Positions 1 through 9,332 of a stretch of DNA of 64,000 bases are shown one piece after another. The notes below the pieces were generated by a model. The model had not been told where the DNA came from, searched no databases, and saw nothing but the letters and a program-made list of their open reading frames with translations. Both the position numbers and the translations under genes were made by a program. This DNA is from Yaniella flava (lineage in GTDB: Bacteria; Actinomycetota; Actinomycetes; Actinomycetales; Micrococcaceae): contig NZ_BAAAMN010000041.1 of the NCBI RefSeq assembly GCF_039529295.1, positions 1-64,000 of the forward strand, read 5' to 3'. Each line of letters begins with the position of its first letter. The first letter of the stretch is position 1.

Positions 1-94
1 ACAAGGATGGGGCGGACGAACACGCTGACACGCCGTAAAAAAGCACACGTTTTGTCCATTAACCCGATGTGCATTCCAACAGTTTAGGTTAAGC

Positions 95-142
95 AAAAAC
101 GACTCCCGACTTAGCATAACGCCAAGTCGGGAGTCGTTTTTT
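95..142 (-). terminator. Terminator after tRNA-Met
   Basis: A near-perfect inverted repeat (arms 95-112 and 124-141, core CGACTCCCGACTT) with an 11-base loop and A/T runs on both sides. It lies just downstream of the minus-strand tRNA-Met, so it is read as that gene's intrinsic terminator; the flanking A and T runs would let it work in both directions. Confidence 0.8.
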
Positions 143-145
143 CTG

Positions 146-219
146 TAGCTGTGGACGGACTTGAACCGTCGACCTCACGATTATGAGTCGTGCGCTCTCA
201 CCAACTGAGCTACACAGCC
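146..219 (-). tRNA. tRNA-Met (CAT anticodon), probably elongator
   Basis: The minus strand folds as a 74-nt tRNA with acceptor arms GGCTGTG/CACAGCT, a D-arm containing AGCTCAGTTGG, anticodon stem-loop CGACTCATAATCG (anticodon CAT at 185-183) and T-arm GGTTCAAGTCC. The closing pair G1-U72 and the overall sequence resemble actinobacterial elongator tRNA-Met rather than initiator. A CAT anticodon could also be tRNA-Ile2 after lysidine modification, which the sequence alone cannot exclude. The 3' CCA is not encoded. Confidence 0.9.
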
Positions 220-247
220 ATACCAGCGTGAACTGGCCTTAGATAAA

Positions 248-274
248 AATAGCCTGCGAACCACGCAGGCTATT
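248..274 (-). terminator. Terminator after tRNA-Thr
   Basis: An 11-bp inverted repeat (248-258 with 264-274, core AATAGCCTGCG) is followed on the minus strand by a T-rich run. It separates the two tRNA genes and lies immediately 3' of tRNA-Thr. Confidence 0.75.
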
Positions 275-282
275 CACATCAG

Positions 283-354
283 AGCCCCGACCGGGAATCG
301 ATCCCGGGACCTCCATCTTACCAAGATGGCGCTCTACCACTGAGCTATCGGGGC
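283..354 (-). tRNA. tRNA-Thr (GGT anticodon)
   Basis: A 72-nt minus-strand cloverleaf with acceptor stem GCCCCGA/TCGGGGC, D-arm AGCTCAGTGG, anticodon stem CCATC/GATGG enclosing the loop TTGGTAA (anticodon GGT), and T-arm with GATCGATTC. The 3' CCA is not encoded. The anticodon identifies threonine. Confidence 0.93.
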
Positions 355-436
355 AACGAGATAAGACTTTACCAACAAATGATCAAAAGGCAAAATCACT
401 ATACTCGTTTATGCGCAACATCACGTTGGCAATATT

Positions 437-2236
437 TTAGTAGTTTTGTTCTTGGCGTTTTTTGGCTTTGGACCAGCGCTGTTTCTTCTTTTGACCACGT
501 GACGAGTCGGATCCGCCGCCCTGCGAGCCGCGCGGAGAGAACCCTCCTGAAGGCGCGCCGCGGTCCAAGCGCAGATTGAGTTTACGACCTGCAACGGTGG
601 CATTCTTCAGCGCATTCTCCTGTTTATGTGACAGGTTTTCTGGCAGTTCAACCAGTGAGAAGGTCGGGCGGATAGTGATGTCACCAATATCGGAAATATC
701 TAAGTTTCCTTCGTTGGCAATAGCGCCCACGATGTTGCCTGGCCCGACCCGGTCCTTGTGTCCAACGGCGATCCAATAGGTTGCGTGGCCTTCTTTGGTC
801 GCACGCTTTGGACGGCTGCCGCGTTCAGCACCCTGTTGCTCTTTGCGACGTCCTCGCAGGTTCAACGGTGGCAGATCTGGTTCATCAGCTTCCAGTGGGC
901 GGCCGCCCTGAGCCATCAACGCCAATGCAGCTGCGATATCAACCGCGGCGATATCGTGTTGTTCAATGTAGTTGGAGACCAAATCGCGGTAGACCGACAG
1001 TTCTTCGTCTTCGGCATGCGCAGCAATGGTCTTGGTGATGTCTTCAGAAAATGCTGCGCGGCGGGAGGCGTTGACCTCATCCAGTGTTGGCAGCTGCATC
1101 TCTTCAACGGACTGCTTGGTTGCTTTTTCTATCGAACGCAGCAAGTAGCGTTCGCGTGGGGTCATCAGCAGGATGGCGTCGCCCTGACGGCCGGCGCGTC
1201 CCGTACGCCCAATGCGGTGCACATATGAGGAAGTGTCGTGTGGGATGTCGTAGTTGACCACGTGGCTGATGCGTTCAACGTCGAGTCCGCGTGCTGCCAC
1301 ATCAGTAGCAACCAAAATGTCGATGCGACCTTTTCGGAGGTCTTCGACGGTCTTTTCACGAATGTTCTGGGGAATGTCACCCGAGATGGCCGCTGCGGTG
1401 AAACCGCGTGCTACCAACTTGGAGGTGAGTTCCTCGGTCATGTTTCGAGTGCGCACGAATGCGATAATACCGTCGGTGTTTTCCGTCTCAAGAAGACGGG
1501 TCATCGCTTCGAGCTTCCACGGCTGGGTGACCTGAAGGTACCGCTGACGGATGTTTTGTGCCGGTTTGGACTGACCATCAACGTGCACCTGAACCGGGTC
1601 TTTGAGGTAGTCACCGGTGATGCGCTGAATGGCCTTGGGCATGGTGGCAGAGAAGAGTGCTGTCTGCTTGTCTTCCGGAGCCGATGACAGGATGCGGTCA
1701 ACATCCTCGGCAAAGCCCATGCGCAGCATTTCGTCTGCTTCGTCGAGTACAAGGTATTTCAGGTCGCTTAGATCAAGCGAGCCTTTCTCCAGGTGGTCGA
1801 TAACACGGCCTGGCGTACCCACCACGATGGCTGCACCGCGGCGAAGACCGGCCAGCTGTGGACCGTAGGAAGAACCGCCGTAGACGGGAACAACGGATGC
1901 TGACGGGACATGCTCGGCATATGAGCTAAACGCCTCGGCTACTTGCAGTGCGAGTTCACGAGTTGGGGCCAGGACCAGTACCTGTGGTGACTTATATGTC
2001 TGGTCGGCTTCGGCCAATTTGGAAAGGACAGGCAGCGCAAATGCTGCAGTTTTACCCGTACCGGTTTGTGCCAGTCCGACAACGTCGCGGCCTTCGAGCA
2101 GCAGCGGAATAGTGCGAGCCTGGATTGGTGATGGTGTTTCATAGCCGAGAGTCCCCAGTGCTTTAGTGACTGGATCGGCAAGGTTGAGTGAATCGAATGT
2201 AGTTTCGGTTTCGGGCAGCGAAGATTGTTCGGTCAA
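437..2236 (-). CDS. DEAD-box ATP-dependent RNA helicase with C-terminal RNA-binding domain
   Basis: An ATP-driven RNA helicase of 599 residues, likely acting in the cytoplasm on ribosome assembly or structured mRNA. All helicase motifs are visible: Walker A AQTGTGKT (56-63), PTRELA (91-96), GTPGR (140-144), DEAD (165-168), SAT, then in the second RecA lobe RGLDV and HRIGRTGR. After about residue 470 comes a domain like the DbpA/CsdA RNA-binding fold, and the tail is Gly/Ser/Arg/Lys-rich. The layout fits the DeaD/CsdA class. The start has a conventional ATG. It sits alone, downstream of a terminator that ends the metB unit. Exact substrate unknown. Confidence 0.92.
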   Translation of the reverse strand: MTEQSSLPETETTFDSLNLADPVTKALGTLGYETPSPIQARTIPLLLEGRDVVGLAQTGTGKTAAFALPVLSKLAEADQTYKSPQVLVLAPTRELALQVAEAFSSYAEHVPSASVVPVYGGSSYGPQLAGLRRGAAIVVGTPGRVIDHLEKGSLDLSDLKYLVLDEADEMLRMGFAEDVDRILSSAPEDKQTALFSATMPKAIQRITGDYLKDPVQVHVDGQSKPAQNIRQRYLQVTQPWKLEAMTRLLETENTDGIIAFVRTRNMTEELTSKLVARGFTAAAISGDIPQNIREKTVEDLRKGRIDILVATDVAARGLDVERISHVVNYDIPHDTSSYVHRIGRTGRAGRQGDAILLMTPRERYLLRSIEKATKQSVEEMQLPTLDEVNASRRAAFSEDITKTIAAHAEDEELSVYRDLVSNYIEQHDIAAVDIAAALALMAQGGRPLEADEPDLPPLNLRGRRKEQQGAERGSRPKRATKEGHATYWIAVGHKDRVGPGNIVGAIANEGNLDISDIGDITIRPTFSLVELPENLSHKQENALKNATVAGRKLNLRLDRGAPSGGFSPRGSQGGGSDSSRGQKKKQRWSKAKKRQEQNY

Positions 2237-2349
2237 AAAGACTTCCTAGGTTTCGTAAGGTGTTGAAGGATCCGGGTATGTTCCTTGCAATACACGCTAC
2301 GTACCACTCAACAGTCCCATTGACTGGAGTTGAAGGTTAAAAGGAAGAA

Positions 2350-2391
2350 GCCGGATCTGGCTGAGCTGTTCTAGTCTAAGCCAAATCCGGC
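2350..2391 (-). terminator. Terminator downstream of metB
   Basis: A 13-bp stem with one mismatch (2350-2362 with 2379-2391, core GCCGGATTTGGCT on the minus strand), followed on the minus strand by TTCTTCCTTTT. It lies just past the end of the minus-strand metB-like gene and before the helicase gene. Confidence 0.75.
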
Positions 2392-2413
2392 GAAACGTAT
2401 AATCGGTGTGAGC

Positions 2414-3592
2414 TTAAAGGCCCTTCAACGCTTGGTCGAGGTCACCGATTAGATCATCTATGTCTTCAATTCCTACAGATAACCGAATCAAATTGCCGGG
2501 TACAGCAAGTTCCGTGCCTTCAACTGAGGCGTGTGTCATAGCCGTTGGATAGTTCAACAGGGACTCTACGCCGCCAAGGGATTCTGCCAGTCGGAACACG
2601 TGCGTGGACTCTGCCACTTTGCGGGTTGCTTCGACGCCTGCTTTGAACTGCACGGAGACCATGCCGCCAAAGCCCGTCATCTGTTTTTTGGCGATCTCGT
2701 AGCCGGGGTGGTCCTCGAGACCAGGGTAGTGAACTTTTTCCACGCCGGGGTGTTCGACCAACCACTGGCTGATGGCTTGAGCGTTTTGCACGTGACGATC
2801 CATGCGGACACCCAGGGTCTTCAGGCCGCGGGTGACCAGGTAGGAGTCCATCGGCGAATTCGAGGCGCCGGCAGCAAACTGCTGGAAGTTGATGGCCTGT
2901 GCGAGCGCTTCGTTCTCGGTCACGACTGCCCCGCCGATGGTATCGGAGTGCCCGCCCATATACTTGGTGGTCGAGTGCACCACCACGTCGGCTCCGAGTT
3001 TCAGCGGCAACTGCAAGTACGGAGTGGCAAACGTGTTGTCGACGACCAACAGGGTGTCGTATTCGTGTGCCAGTTGCGCCAGGGCTGCGATATCGGCAAT
3101 TTTCATCATCGGATTGGTTGGGGTTTCGACCCACAACACCCGAGTCTTGCCGGTCGCGAGCGCATTGCGCACCTGATCCAGGTCGGACATGTCGACAACC
3201 TGGTGCTGCAGGTTCCACGGACCCAACACTTTTTCGAGTAAACGATACGTGCCACCATAGACATCATTGCCGACGACAACGCGGTCGCCGGGCTGGCAAG
3301 CTGCCATGAGCAGCGCTGTTTCTGCGGCCAAACCCGATGAGAAGGTGTAGGCGAAACCAGTATCAGAGTGTCCGGTTTCTAATCCAGCGATTTGGTCTTG
3401 CAACGCGTCACGGGTCGGGTTGGTGCCACGGCCGTAGTCATAGCCTTTGCGCAGTTTGCCGATGGCTTCTGGCGCGTACGTAGATGACAGGTGAATCGGT
3501 GGCACGACTGCACCGTAGACGGGATCGAGTTCTTGACCTGTGTGCACGGCCCGGGTGTTGAACCCGGAGTTGTGTTTATCGATGAAAGACAT
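2414..3592 (-). CDS. metB: Cystathionine gamma-synthase/lyase (PLP enzyme)
   Basis: A 392-residue Cys/Met-metabolism PLP enzyme. The cofactor lysine is in the family motif HSTTKYMGGHSD (K210), with VVDNTFATPYLQ just before it and the N-terminal YGRGTNPTRDAL block. The family interconverts cystathionine with O-acyl-homoserine plus cysteine (synthase) or splits it to cysteine, 2-oxobutyrate and ammonia (lyase); sequence by eye does not separate the two. It is 19 bases downstream of a cystathionine beta-synthase on the same strand, so the pair likely handles transsulfuration. If the upstream gene makes cystathionine from homocysteine, lyase activity (reverse transsulfuration to cysteine) is plausible. 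Confidence 0.88.
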   Translation of the reverse strand: MSFIDKHNSGFNTRAVHTGQELDPVYGAVVPPIHLSSTYAPEAIGKLRKGYDYGRGTNPTRDALQDQIAGLETGHSDTGFAYTFSSGLAAETALLMAACQPGDRVVVGNDVYGGTYRLLEKVLGPWNLQHQVVDMSDLDQVRNALATGKTRVLWVETPTNPMMKIADIAALAQLAHEYDTLLVVDNTFATPYLQLPLKLGADVVVHSTTKYMGGHSDTIGGAVVTENEALAQAINFQQFAAGASNSPMDSYLVTRGLKTLGVRMDRHVQNAQAISQWLVEHPGVEKVHYPGLEDHPGYEIAKKQMTGFGGMVSVQFKAGVEATRKVAESTHVFRLAESLGGVESLLNYPTAMTHASVEGTELAVPGNLIRLSVGIEDIDDLIGDLDQALKGL

Positions 3593-3611
3593 GGGGATTC
3601 TCCTGGGCTGT

Positions 3612-5135
3612 TTATTGTTCGATCAGGTGCATCAAAATGTCATGGGCAGAGACGATGCCGGCAATGTTGCCGTCGCGGGTGACCAGCGCCGCTGGTGTGT
3701 CATCCAGGACGGTTTTCACGTCTGCGACCGGGGTGACGGCACCGACCTTTGGCAGGGCGGCAAGTTCGACATCGGCCAGTGTGGTTTCGGCGGTAATCAC
3801 GCCGGTGGCCAGTTGGTTCATGAGGTCACGCACCGTGACGGCACCGCGGACTTCACCGATGCGGTATTGGTCTTGGACTCCTCCGACCACGGGGATGGCG
3901 TCGATGCCGTAGCGATTCATGGTCGAGATTGCGTCTGCAACCGGGGCGTCTAAGACGGCGACCACGACTTCGGGCAGCGACCCGGGGAGCCAGGCAGCTT
4001 TCTTGGCCAACAGCTCTCCCACCTGGGTGGACATACCGGCCACATCGGCGGATGGTTGCTGTTGTTGTGCCGTGTCGGGATCAGTGCCATCCAAGTAGGC
4101 GGTACCGATGCGTGCTGGCGCGACCGGTGCGGGCGCCGCAATGTCGAAACCGTGGGATTGCATCCAGGTTTCGGAGAAAATCTTGCCCAGGTAACCACGT
4201 CCCGAATCCGGCAGAATGACGACCATGAGATCATCTTCGGTCAGATTTTCGGCTTCTTTGAGCGCAGCGGCGATCGCCATGCCCGATGACCCACCGGCCA
4301 GAATGCCTTCCTCTGCTGCCAGGCGGCGCGAATAGTGGAATGCTTCAGCATCCGTAATCGCGTGGATGGCGTCTGGAACCTCGGGATCGTAGTTACCCGG
4401 CCACATGTCTTCGCCAACACCTTCAACAAAGTATGGGCGGCCCTGCCCACCGGAGTAGACGGAGCCCGAGGGGTCGGCCACAACGACTTGTACCGGGCCG
4501 TCCTGACGGTCTGCTGAAACCTCATGTAGGTAGCGGCCTGTGCCGGTCATCGTCCCACCGGTGCCCGCACCGATCACCACGTGTGTCAGCTGACCCGCGG
4601 TATCTTCCCAAATTTCTGGGCCGGTCGTCTCGTAGTGGGATTCTGGGGCAGCCGAGTTGAAGAACTGGTTTGGCTGGTAGGCACCTTCAATGGATTCTTC
4701 CAGCTGGTTGGTAATGCCGTAGTACGAGTTGTCTGATTCCGGCGGGACGGAGCTTTCCGAGACGACGACGTCGGCGCCGTAGGCTTTGAGCACATCGCGT
4801 TTTTCTTGGGCGACCTTATCCGGGGTGATGAAGACGGAACGATAACCTTTCTGCTGTGCCACCATGGCCAGGCCGACCCCGGTGTTGCCGGAGGTTGGTT
4901 CCACAACGGTGCCACCTGCCGACAGTTTGCCTTCGGCTTCGGCTCGTTCGATCATCTTCAGCGCAATACGGTCTTTAATAGAACCGCCCGGATTCATGAA
5001 CTCACACTTGACCAGAATGGTAGGTTTTACTTCTGATCCAATGGAATTGAGTTTGACTAACGGCGTATTGCCGATCAAATCCAGGATGGTATCTGCGTAC
5101 TTGGGCGTGACTGGCGTAGGCTGATTTTGGCTCAT
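3612..5135 (-). CDS. cbs: Cystathionine beta-synthase with C-terminal CBS domains
   Basis: PLP-dependent fold-type II enzyme that condenses homocysteine with serine to cystathionine. The N-terminal domain has the family block IGNTPLVKL, the cofactor lysine in NPGGSIKDR (about residue 54) and the phosphate-binding loop GTGGTMTGTGR. The last ~130 residues form two CBS repeats, which separate true CBS from plain cysteine synthase (about 310 residues). This start gives 507 residues; an in-frame ATG nine codons upstream (5162) gives 516. Neither has a clear ribosome site, so the start is uncertain. It leads an apparent two-gene operon with the metB-like gene and is divergent from the glycosylase gene. 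Confidence 0.88.
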   Translation of the reverse strand: MSQNQPTPVTPKYADTILDLIGNTPLVKLNSIGSEVKPTILVKCEFMNPGGSIKDRIALKMIERAEAEGKLSAGGTVVEPTSGNTGVGLAMVAQQKGYRSVFITPDKVAQEKRDVLKAYGADVVVSESSVPPESDNSYYGITNQLEESIEGAYQPNQFFNSAAPESHYETTGPEIWEDTAGQLTHVVIGAGTGGTMTGTGRYLHEVSADRQDGPVQVVVADPSGSVYSGGQGRPYFVEGVGEDMWPGNYDPEVPDAIHAITDAEAFHYSRRLAAEEGILAGGSSGMAIAAALKEAENLTEDDLMVVILPDSGRGYLGKIFSETWMQSHGFDIAAPAPVAPARIGTAYLDGTDPDTAQQQQPSADVAGMSTQVGELLAKKAAWLPGSLPEVVVAVLDAPVADAISTMNRYGIDAIPVVGGVQDQYRIGEVRGAVTVRDLMNQLATGVITAETTLADVELAALPKVGAVTPVADVKTVLDDTPAALVTRDGNIAGIVSAHDILMHLIEQ

Positions 5136-5192
5136 GACCACCACGGTACCTTGTGTGGCCATTGCACGGTGAGAAAGAGGTTATAAATCGCC

Positions 5193-6176
5193 ATGAAGTT
5201 TACTCAGCAACCAGATTATTCTGCTGTGCTGACACCTCATGTTCCCGTGGATGTTGCGGCCAATATGGCACCTCTGGTGCGCGGCGCCGGTGATCCAACG
5301 GCAGCCAGTGGCAATGGTGTCAGCTGGTTGTCCTTCCGTCCCGCTTCTACAGGCCCTGTGACCGTGGCAATTGCGCACCCGTCATCGGTCGTTGTCCCGG
5401 CAGATATTCGCTATCACGTCTGGGCGCATGGTGATCACGATGCGATCGATGCGGTGGTGCAGCGCATGCCAGTTTTGCTGGGTGTTGATGACGAGGCGCT
5501 GGAAGGTTGGGCTGCTTTTGATGCACTGTTAACTGACACCGCGCATCTGCTCCCCCATCAGGTGGTCGAAGCCAGGAGAAGAAACCCTGGCATGCGCCTG
5601 ATGGCGACCGGACAATTACTCGATGAGCTGTTCACTGTGGTGTTGGAGCAAAAGGTGACGCAACAGCAGGCACGCGCGACATGGCGATGGTTGGCCGATA
5701 CGTTTGGCGAGGAATCTCCTGCTGGTGAGCCGGCACCAAAACTTGCGCCACATCCCGAGTCGGTCATGCAGATTCAGTCGTGGCAGTGGCATGCGGGGTG
5801 GGTACAACCCTTTTTAGCGCGCACGTTAAAGACTGTTGCCTCGCGCGCTTCTGCATTGAACCGGCTGTCGAGTCAGCGAATCGATGCGATTGAAAAAGGT
5901 CTCAATAGCTTGCACGGGATTGGTCCGTGGACAGTCGCAGAAGCACTTCAGCGGACCCACGGGGCCGCCGATTTGGTGGCGGTGGGAGATTTCCACCTGG
6001 CTCACCACGTCGGCGAAGCACTGACGGGTCGACGCACCGATGATGACGGGATGTTAGAGCTCCTTGAGCCCTGGTCCGGTCACCGGCAGCGTCTCGTCAG
6101 ACTGATCTATGCCTCGGGGATCCGCTTTTCGCGTTTCGGGCCGCGCATGGCGGCCACCGATTTTCGGGGTCGTTAG
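5193..6176 (+). CDS. DNA-3-methyladenine glycosylase-type HhH-GPD protein
   Basis: A 327-residue base-excision repair glycosylase of the AlkA/HhH-GPD superfamily. The helix-hairpin-helix is LHGIGPWTV (about 240-248) and the catalytic aspartate falls in VGDFHLAHHV (D266), the expected spacing. The N-terminal half resembles the AlkA N-domain only loosely. It would remove alkylated purines from DNA. Convergent with the thioredoxin gene: the two stop codons share the bases at 6173-6176. No Ada-type regulator or second repair gene is adjacent. Confidence 0.82.
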   Translation: MKFTQQPDYSAVLTPHVPVDVAANMAPLVRGAGDPTAASGNGVSWLSFRPASTGPVTVAIAHPSSVVVPADIRYHVWAHGDHDAIDAVVQRMPVLLGVDDEALEGWAAFDALLTDTAHLLPHQVVEARRRNPGMRLMATGQLLDELFTVVLEQKVTQQQARATWRWLADTFGEESPAGEPAPKLAPHPESVMQIQSWQWHAGWVQPFLARTLKTVASRASALNRLSSQRIDAIEKGLNSLHGIGPWTVAEALQRTHGAADLVAVGDFHLAHHVGEALTGRRTDDDGMLELLEPWSGHRQRLVRLIYASGIRFSRFGPRMAATDFRGR

Positions 6177-6556
6177 TTGGCGCTCTGCTCGGACTGCGCA
6201 CGAGCCTCTTCAACCTGCTTGTGCACATCTTCCATGTCGAGGCCACGAACCTGCTCAATGAGCTGGCCGAGCTGCTGCTGGTTAATTGCGCCTGGCTGGG
6301 AAAAGACCAGGACGTTTTCACGGAAGGCCATCAGGGTTGGAATCGAAGAAATACCTGCTGCTGCGGCCAGCTGCTGCTGATCTTCGGTATCAATTTTGCC
6401 GAAGACGATGTCATCGTGTTCCTGAGAGACTTCCTCATAGACCGGTGCAAACATCTTGCATGGGCCGCACCAGTCGGCCCACCAGTCTACGAGCACAATG
6501 TCATTGTCCTGGATAGTTTTTTCAAAAGATTCTTGGGTTAGGTCTGTAGTTGCCAT
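6173..6556 (-). CDS. trxA: Thioredoxin
   Basis: A 127-residue single-domain thioredoxin with the active site WADWCGPCKMF (C30, C33), then the cis-proline segment SSIPTLMAF. It reduces protein disulfides in the cytoplasm. The ATG at 6556 gives the usual family N-terminus; an in-frame start nine codons upstream would add an unlikely MYPGGYACR leader. The C-terminus continues about 20 residues past the fold as a polar, Gln/Glu-rich tail. Stands alone, convergent with the glycosylase gene. Confidence 0.9.
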   Translation of the reverse strand: MATTDLTQESFEKTIQDNDIVLVDWWADWCGPCKMFAPVYEEVSQEHDDIVFGKIDTEDQQQLAAAAGISSIPTLMAFRENVLVFSQPGAINQQQLGQLIEQVRGLDMEDVHKQVEEARAQSEQSAN

Positions 6557-6636
6557 GCGGCAAGCATACCCACCGGGGTACAACCTGCAAAGGCCTTTTC
6601 GTCACGGCCGAAACCGAGCACAGTATAAGAACCGCG

Positions 6637-7348
6637 TCATTCGAGGTGGCGTAGGTACCGTTCAGGCGCATTGAGAAAGAGCCGCCAGTTCTGAACGACC
6701 TCAAGATCGTCGTACGCGGATCGATGCAGACCCCACGCGCCCACTTCGTACAGTTCAGCTTCTGGAAGTGCTGCCAGAATTGGAGAATGTGTCGCTAACA
6801 CGATCTGCGAACCTTCTGTTTTTAGCGCTCGCAGCATATTGATTAGTGTTAGGCACCCTGCAAAAGATAGCGCCGATTCCGGTTCATCCAGGACCCATAG
6901 ACCAGAAATACCCGAACGGGAGGAAACAAAGTCGAGGAACGCTTCACCGTGGCTTTGGTCGTGCAGCGAGCTTGGACCAAGAGTTTCGAGATAGCTAAAG
7001 TGTCCGTGCATGGTTTCTGCCCGAAGGAACACACCCCGTTTCGACGCTCCCAACCCACGCACCAGTTGTAGATGCTTGACGAGGTCTGACTCCGTTGGCC
7101 GAGTGGAGTGCACGGCAGAATGAGTCCCACCCTCGGGGTTCAAACCAAAAGCGGCGGGCCAGTGCCTCAACGATCGTGGATTTTCCCGTTCCGTTGTCGC
7201 CGACAAAGATCGTTATGGAACCCAGATCTAGACCGTGATCTAAAATCTGTTGGACCGATGCAAGCGTCGCAGGCCACGTGCTCCGTTCCAGAGGAGCACG
7301 TGGATCCTCCTCAAGTCGCCGCACAGGTAACGTATTGAACTGCTGCAT
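6637..7348 (-). pseudogene. AAA-family ATPase, frameshifted
   Basis: Two overlapping minus-strand reading frames together make one ATPase of the AAA_21/SMC-like type. The first (from ATG 7348) carries the Walker A motif FVGDNGTGKST; the second (ending at 6637) carries AFGLNPEGG, then Walker B LWVLDEPESALS and LATHSP. The switch falls at about 7151-7158, where one extra C in GCCCGCCGC moves the ribosome out of frame; removing it would read ...ALAR-AFGLNPEGG without a break. Joined length would be about 236 residues, usual for this small family. Function in the intact family is not established. Either a true pseudogene or a sequencing error. Confidence 0.8.
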
Positions 7349-7506
7349 GCGGCCAGCCTAGCGGCTGGGCTTGGAAGGATCGTTCTGTGTATTGGACTTT
7401 TCGTGGAACGACCTGTTTCCACGCAAGTCAAGTGCCACTTCTCCCTACGCTGGCCATGTAGTATCGTCCGCTGAGAGACTCACACCACACCCCGCAGGAG
7501 GATTCA

Positions 7507-8904
7507 TTGACACTCAGGAAACGACTTTGCAGATCAGGGCTTATAAGTGCGCTTGCCGCGAGCGCAGCCGTTGCTTTGGCCTCATGTTCGTCGTCAGATG
7601 CTCCCTCAGAAGCCTCTGACGAACCAAGCGTCGCTCAGGAAGCTCCTGCCGATGAAGCCGTCCAAATCCCCGAGGATACTGCAGTTGGTCAAGAGACTCA
7701 GCGTATTGTTGAGATACTCAACGCAGACGCAGATACTACGGCTGAAGAATGGGAAGATGCCCTGCATTCCAGCTTTACCGCCGAAGTCCCCGTCGAAGAA
7801 CTTGTTGAGCTCTTGAATCAGAATGTGCGTCCCGCCCAGCCCTTCACCGTGACCGGGTATGAAGGGGGCGACCGCCAAGCTGTGACAACCCTGACGAGTC
7901 CCGTTTCGGCACCGGTCGATATGACCCTGTCGTTAGATGCTGATGGCATGATCACTGGGCTCTTCTTTGGTGAAACCACTTCCGACGGTTGAAGAGCACC
8001 GGAGTCACTGGATGAACTCAATGAAGCTTTTGGTGATTTTCCTGCTCAGGTTCGGGCACTGATTTTATCTACTGACGATGCGTCCGCTCCCCTGATGGAT
8101 CGCAACGCCGACGAGCCAGCCCCGCTCGGTTCCGTGTTTAAGCTGTATGTCCTTCTCGCAATATCCGATGCAATTGGAATGGGCGACCTGAGTTGGGATA
8201 CAGCCCTCACAGTGACTGCAGAAAATCGAAGCCTGCCTTCGGGAGAACTGCAGGATGAACCCGATGGTACTGAGGTGACGGTGCGTGAGGCCGCAACGAA
8301 AATGATTGAGCTCAGCGATAACACAGCGACCGATATGCTGGTCCACGCAGTCGGTAGAGACGCTGTTGAAACAGCGGTGAAGCATGCAGGTCACCACGAC
8401 CCGGAAATGATGTTTCCATTTCTTACAACCCGAGAGCTATTTCAGATCGGTTGGAGCGAGCCAGAATACTTCGAATCGTGGGCCACAGGCTCCACTGAAG
8501 AACAACGGGCGCTGTTGGATGAGCTACAACATCAAGAGATCGGGCAACATGATGTTGCGGTCGGCGGCGATCCGCTCTGGCCAGACGGCGTGGAATGGTT
8601 TGCCTCGGCACACGACATCGCAAAAGTGCACGTCGCTCTGCAGGAACAAGACGACGCCGTGGTACGTGAGATTCTCAGTGAAAATCCTGGCATCGGGCAG
8701 CATTCGTGGGACTACGTAGGGTTTAAAGGTGGTTCTTCCCCTGGGGTCCTTGCAGGTAGCTGGTACGTAGAAGATTCGTCTGGCGAAAGCTATGTGCTCG
8801 TAGTTCAAGCCGCAACCGAAGACGCTGCTGGCATCAACACAGATGAACAATCATTGTTTTTCCAGCTTGCAAGATCAGCGTTAGATCTGACTCAACGCGA
8901 CTAG
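7507..8904 (+). pseudogene. Serine hydrolase lipoprotein (class A beta-lactamase fold), split by in-frame TGA
   Basis: One reading frame from TTG 7507 to 8904, interrupted only by TGA at 7990-7992. The start is supported by a perfect AGGAGG at 7496-7501, five bases upstream. The N-terminus is a lipoprotein signal (VALASC, C27), followed by an acidic linker and an ORF12-like helper domain. After the stop the same frame shows the penicillin-recognising triad: SVFK (about 209-212), SDN and KGGSSPG. It would be a secreted, lipid-anchored beta-lactamase-like or peptidase-like protein of about 465 residues. The stop separates the helper domain from the catalytic domain. A downstream ATG at 8095 would give only the catalytic part, without a signal. 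Confidence 0.82.
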
Positions 8905-8944
8905 TGCGACATGGTCAACTGTGGCAGATCCTCCTGTGCTGTTT

Positions 8945-9286
8945 TCAGCCATTTTCATACTGTTCGGCGATGAACGCCTCAATCTCATCGCCTTCCTCCG
9001 CCAATACTTGTTCACCAGCGACTTTTTTCGCCGCCTTATGTGCGGACAGAATCATAAGGCCAGTCACGACGAGCGTGGTGACTAACGTTCCTAGCGTGTA
9101 AAACGAAACGATAAGATCAGTCGGTGGATTCTCCCGCTGAATGAGCCATATGCCAATCCCGAATGACACAACCGCTACCGCAGCCAATAGCCAACTGAAG
9201 ATGATGCCTGCCCTATGACCGGCTCGCCAGGCTTCATCTGAGAAGGTCGTGGCCCATGTTCGAAGGCCGATCAAAACATTTCTCAT
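8945..9286 (-). CDS. Small membrane protein, function unknown
   Basis: A 113-residue protein not recognised from any family. Two hydrophobic segments (about 27-47 and 60-82) suggest two membrane spans, joined by a short polar loop with QRENPPTD, and an acidic C-terminal tail rich in Glu. The N-terminus is charged and amphipathic. It is followed on the same strand (upstream in coordinates) by another small membrane protein at 9333-9632. Codon use looks coding, with no competing frame. No function is assigned. Confidence 0.6.
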   Translation of the reverse strand: MRNVLIGLRTWATTFSDEAWRAGHRAGIIFSWLLAAVAVVSFGIGIWLIQRENPPTDLIVSFYTLGTLVTTLVVTGLMILSAHKAAKKVAGEQVLAEEGDEIEAFIAEQYENG

Positions 9287-9332
9287 GGCACGACCCGCCC
9301 GGCGGAGCGAAGTGCCGTATCGACGTCGCGTC

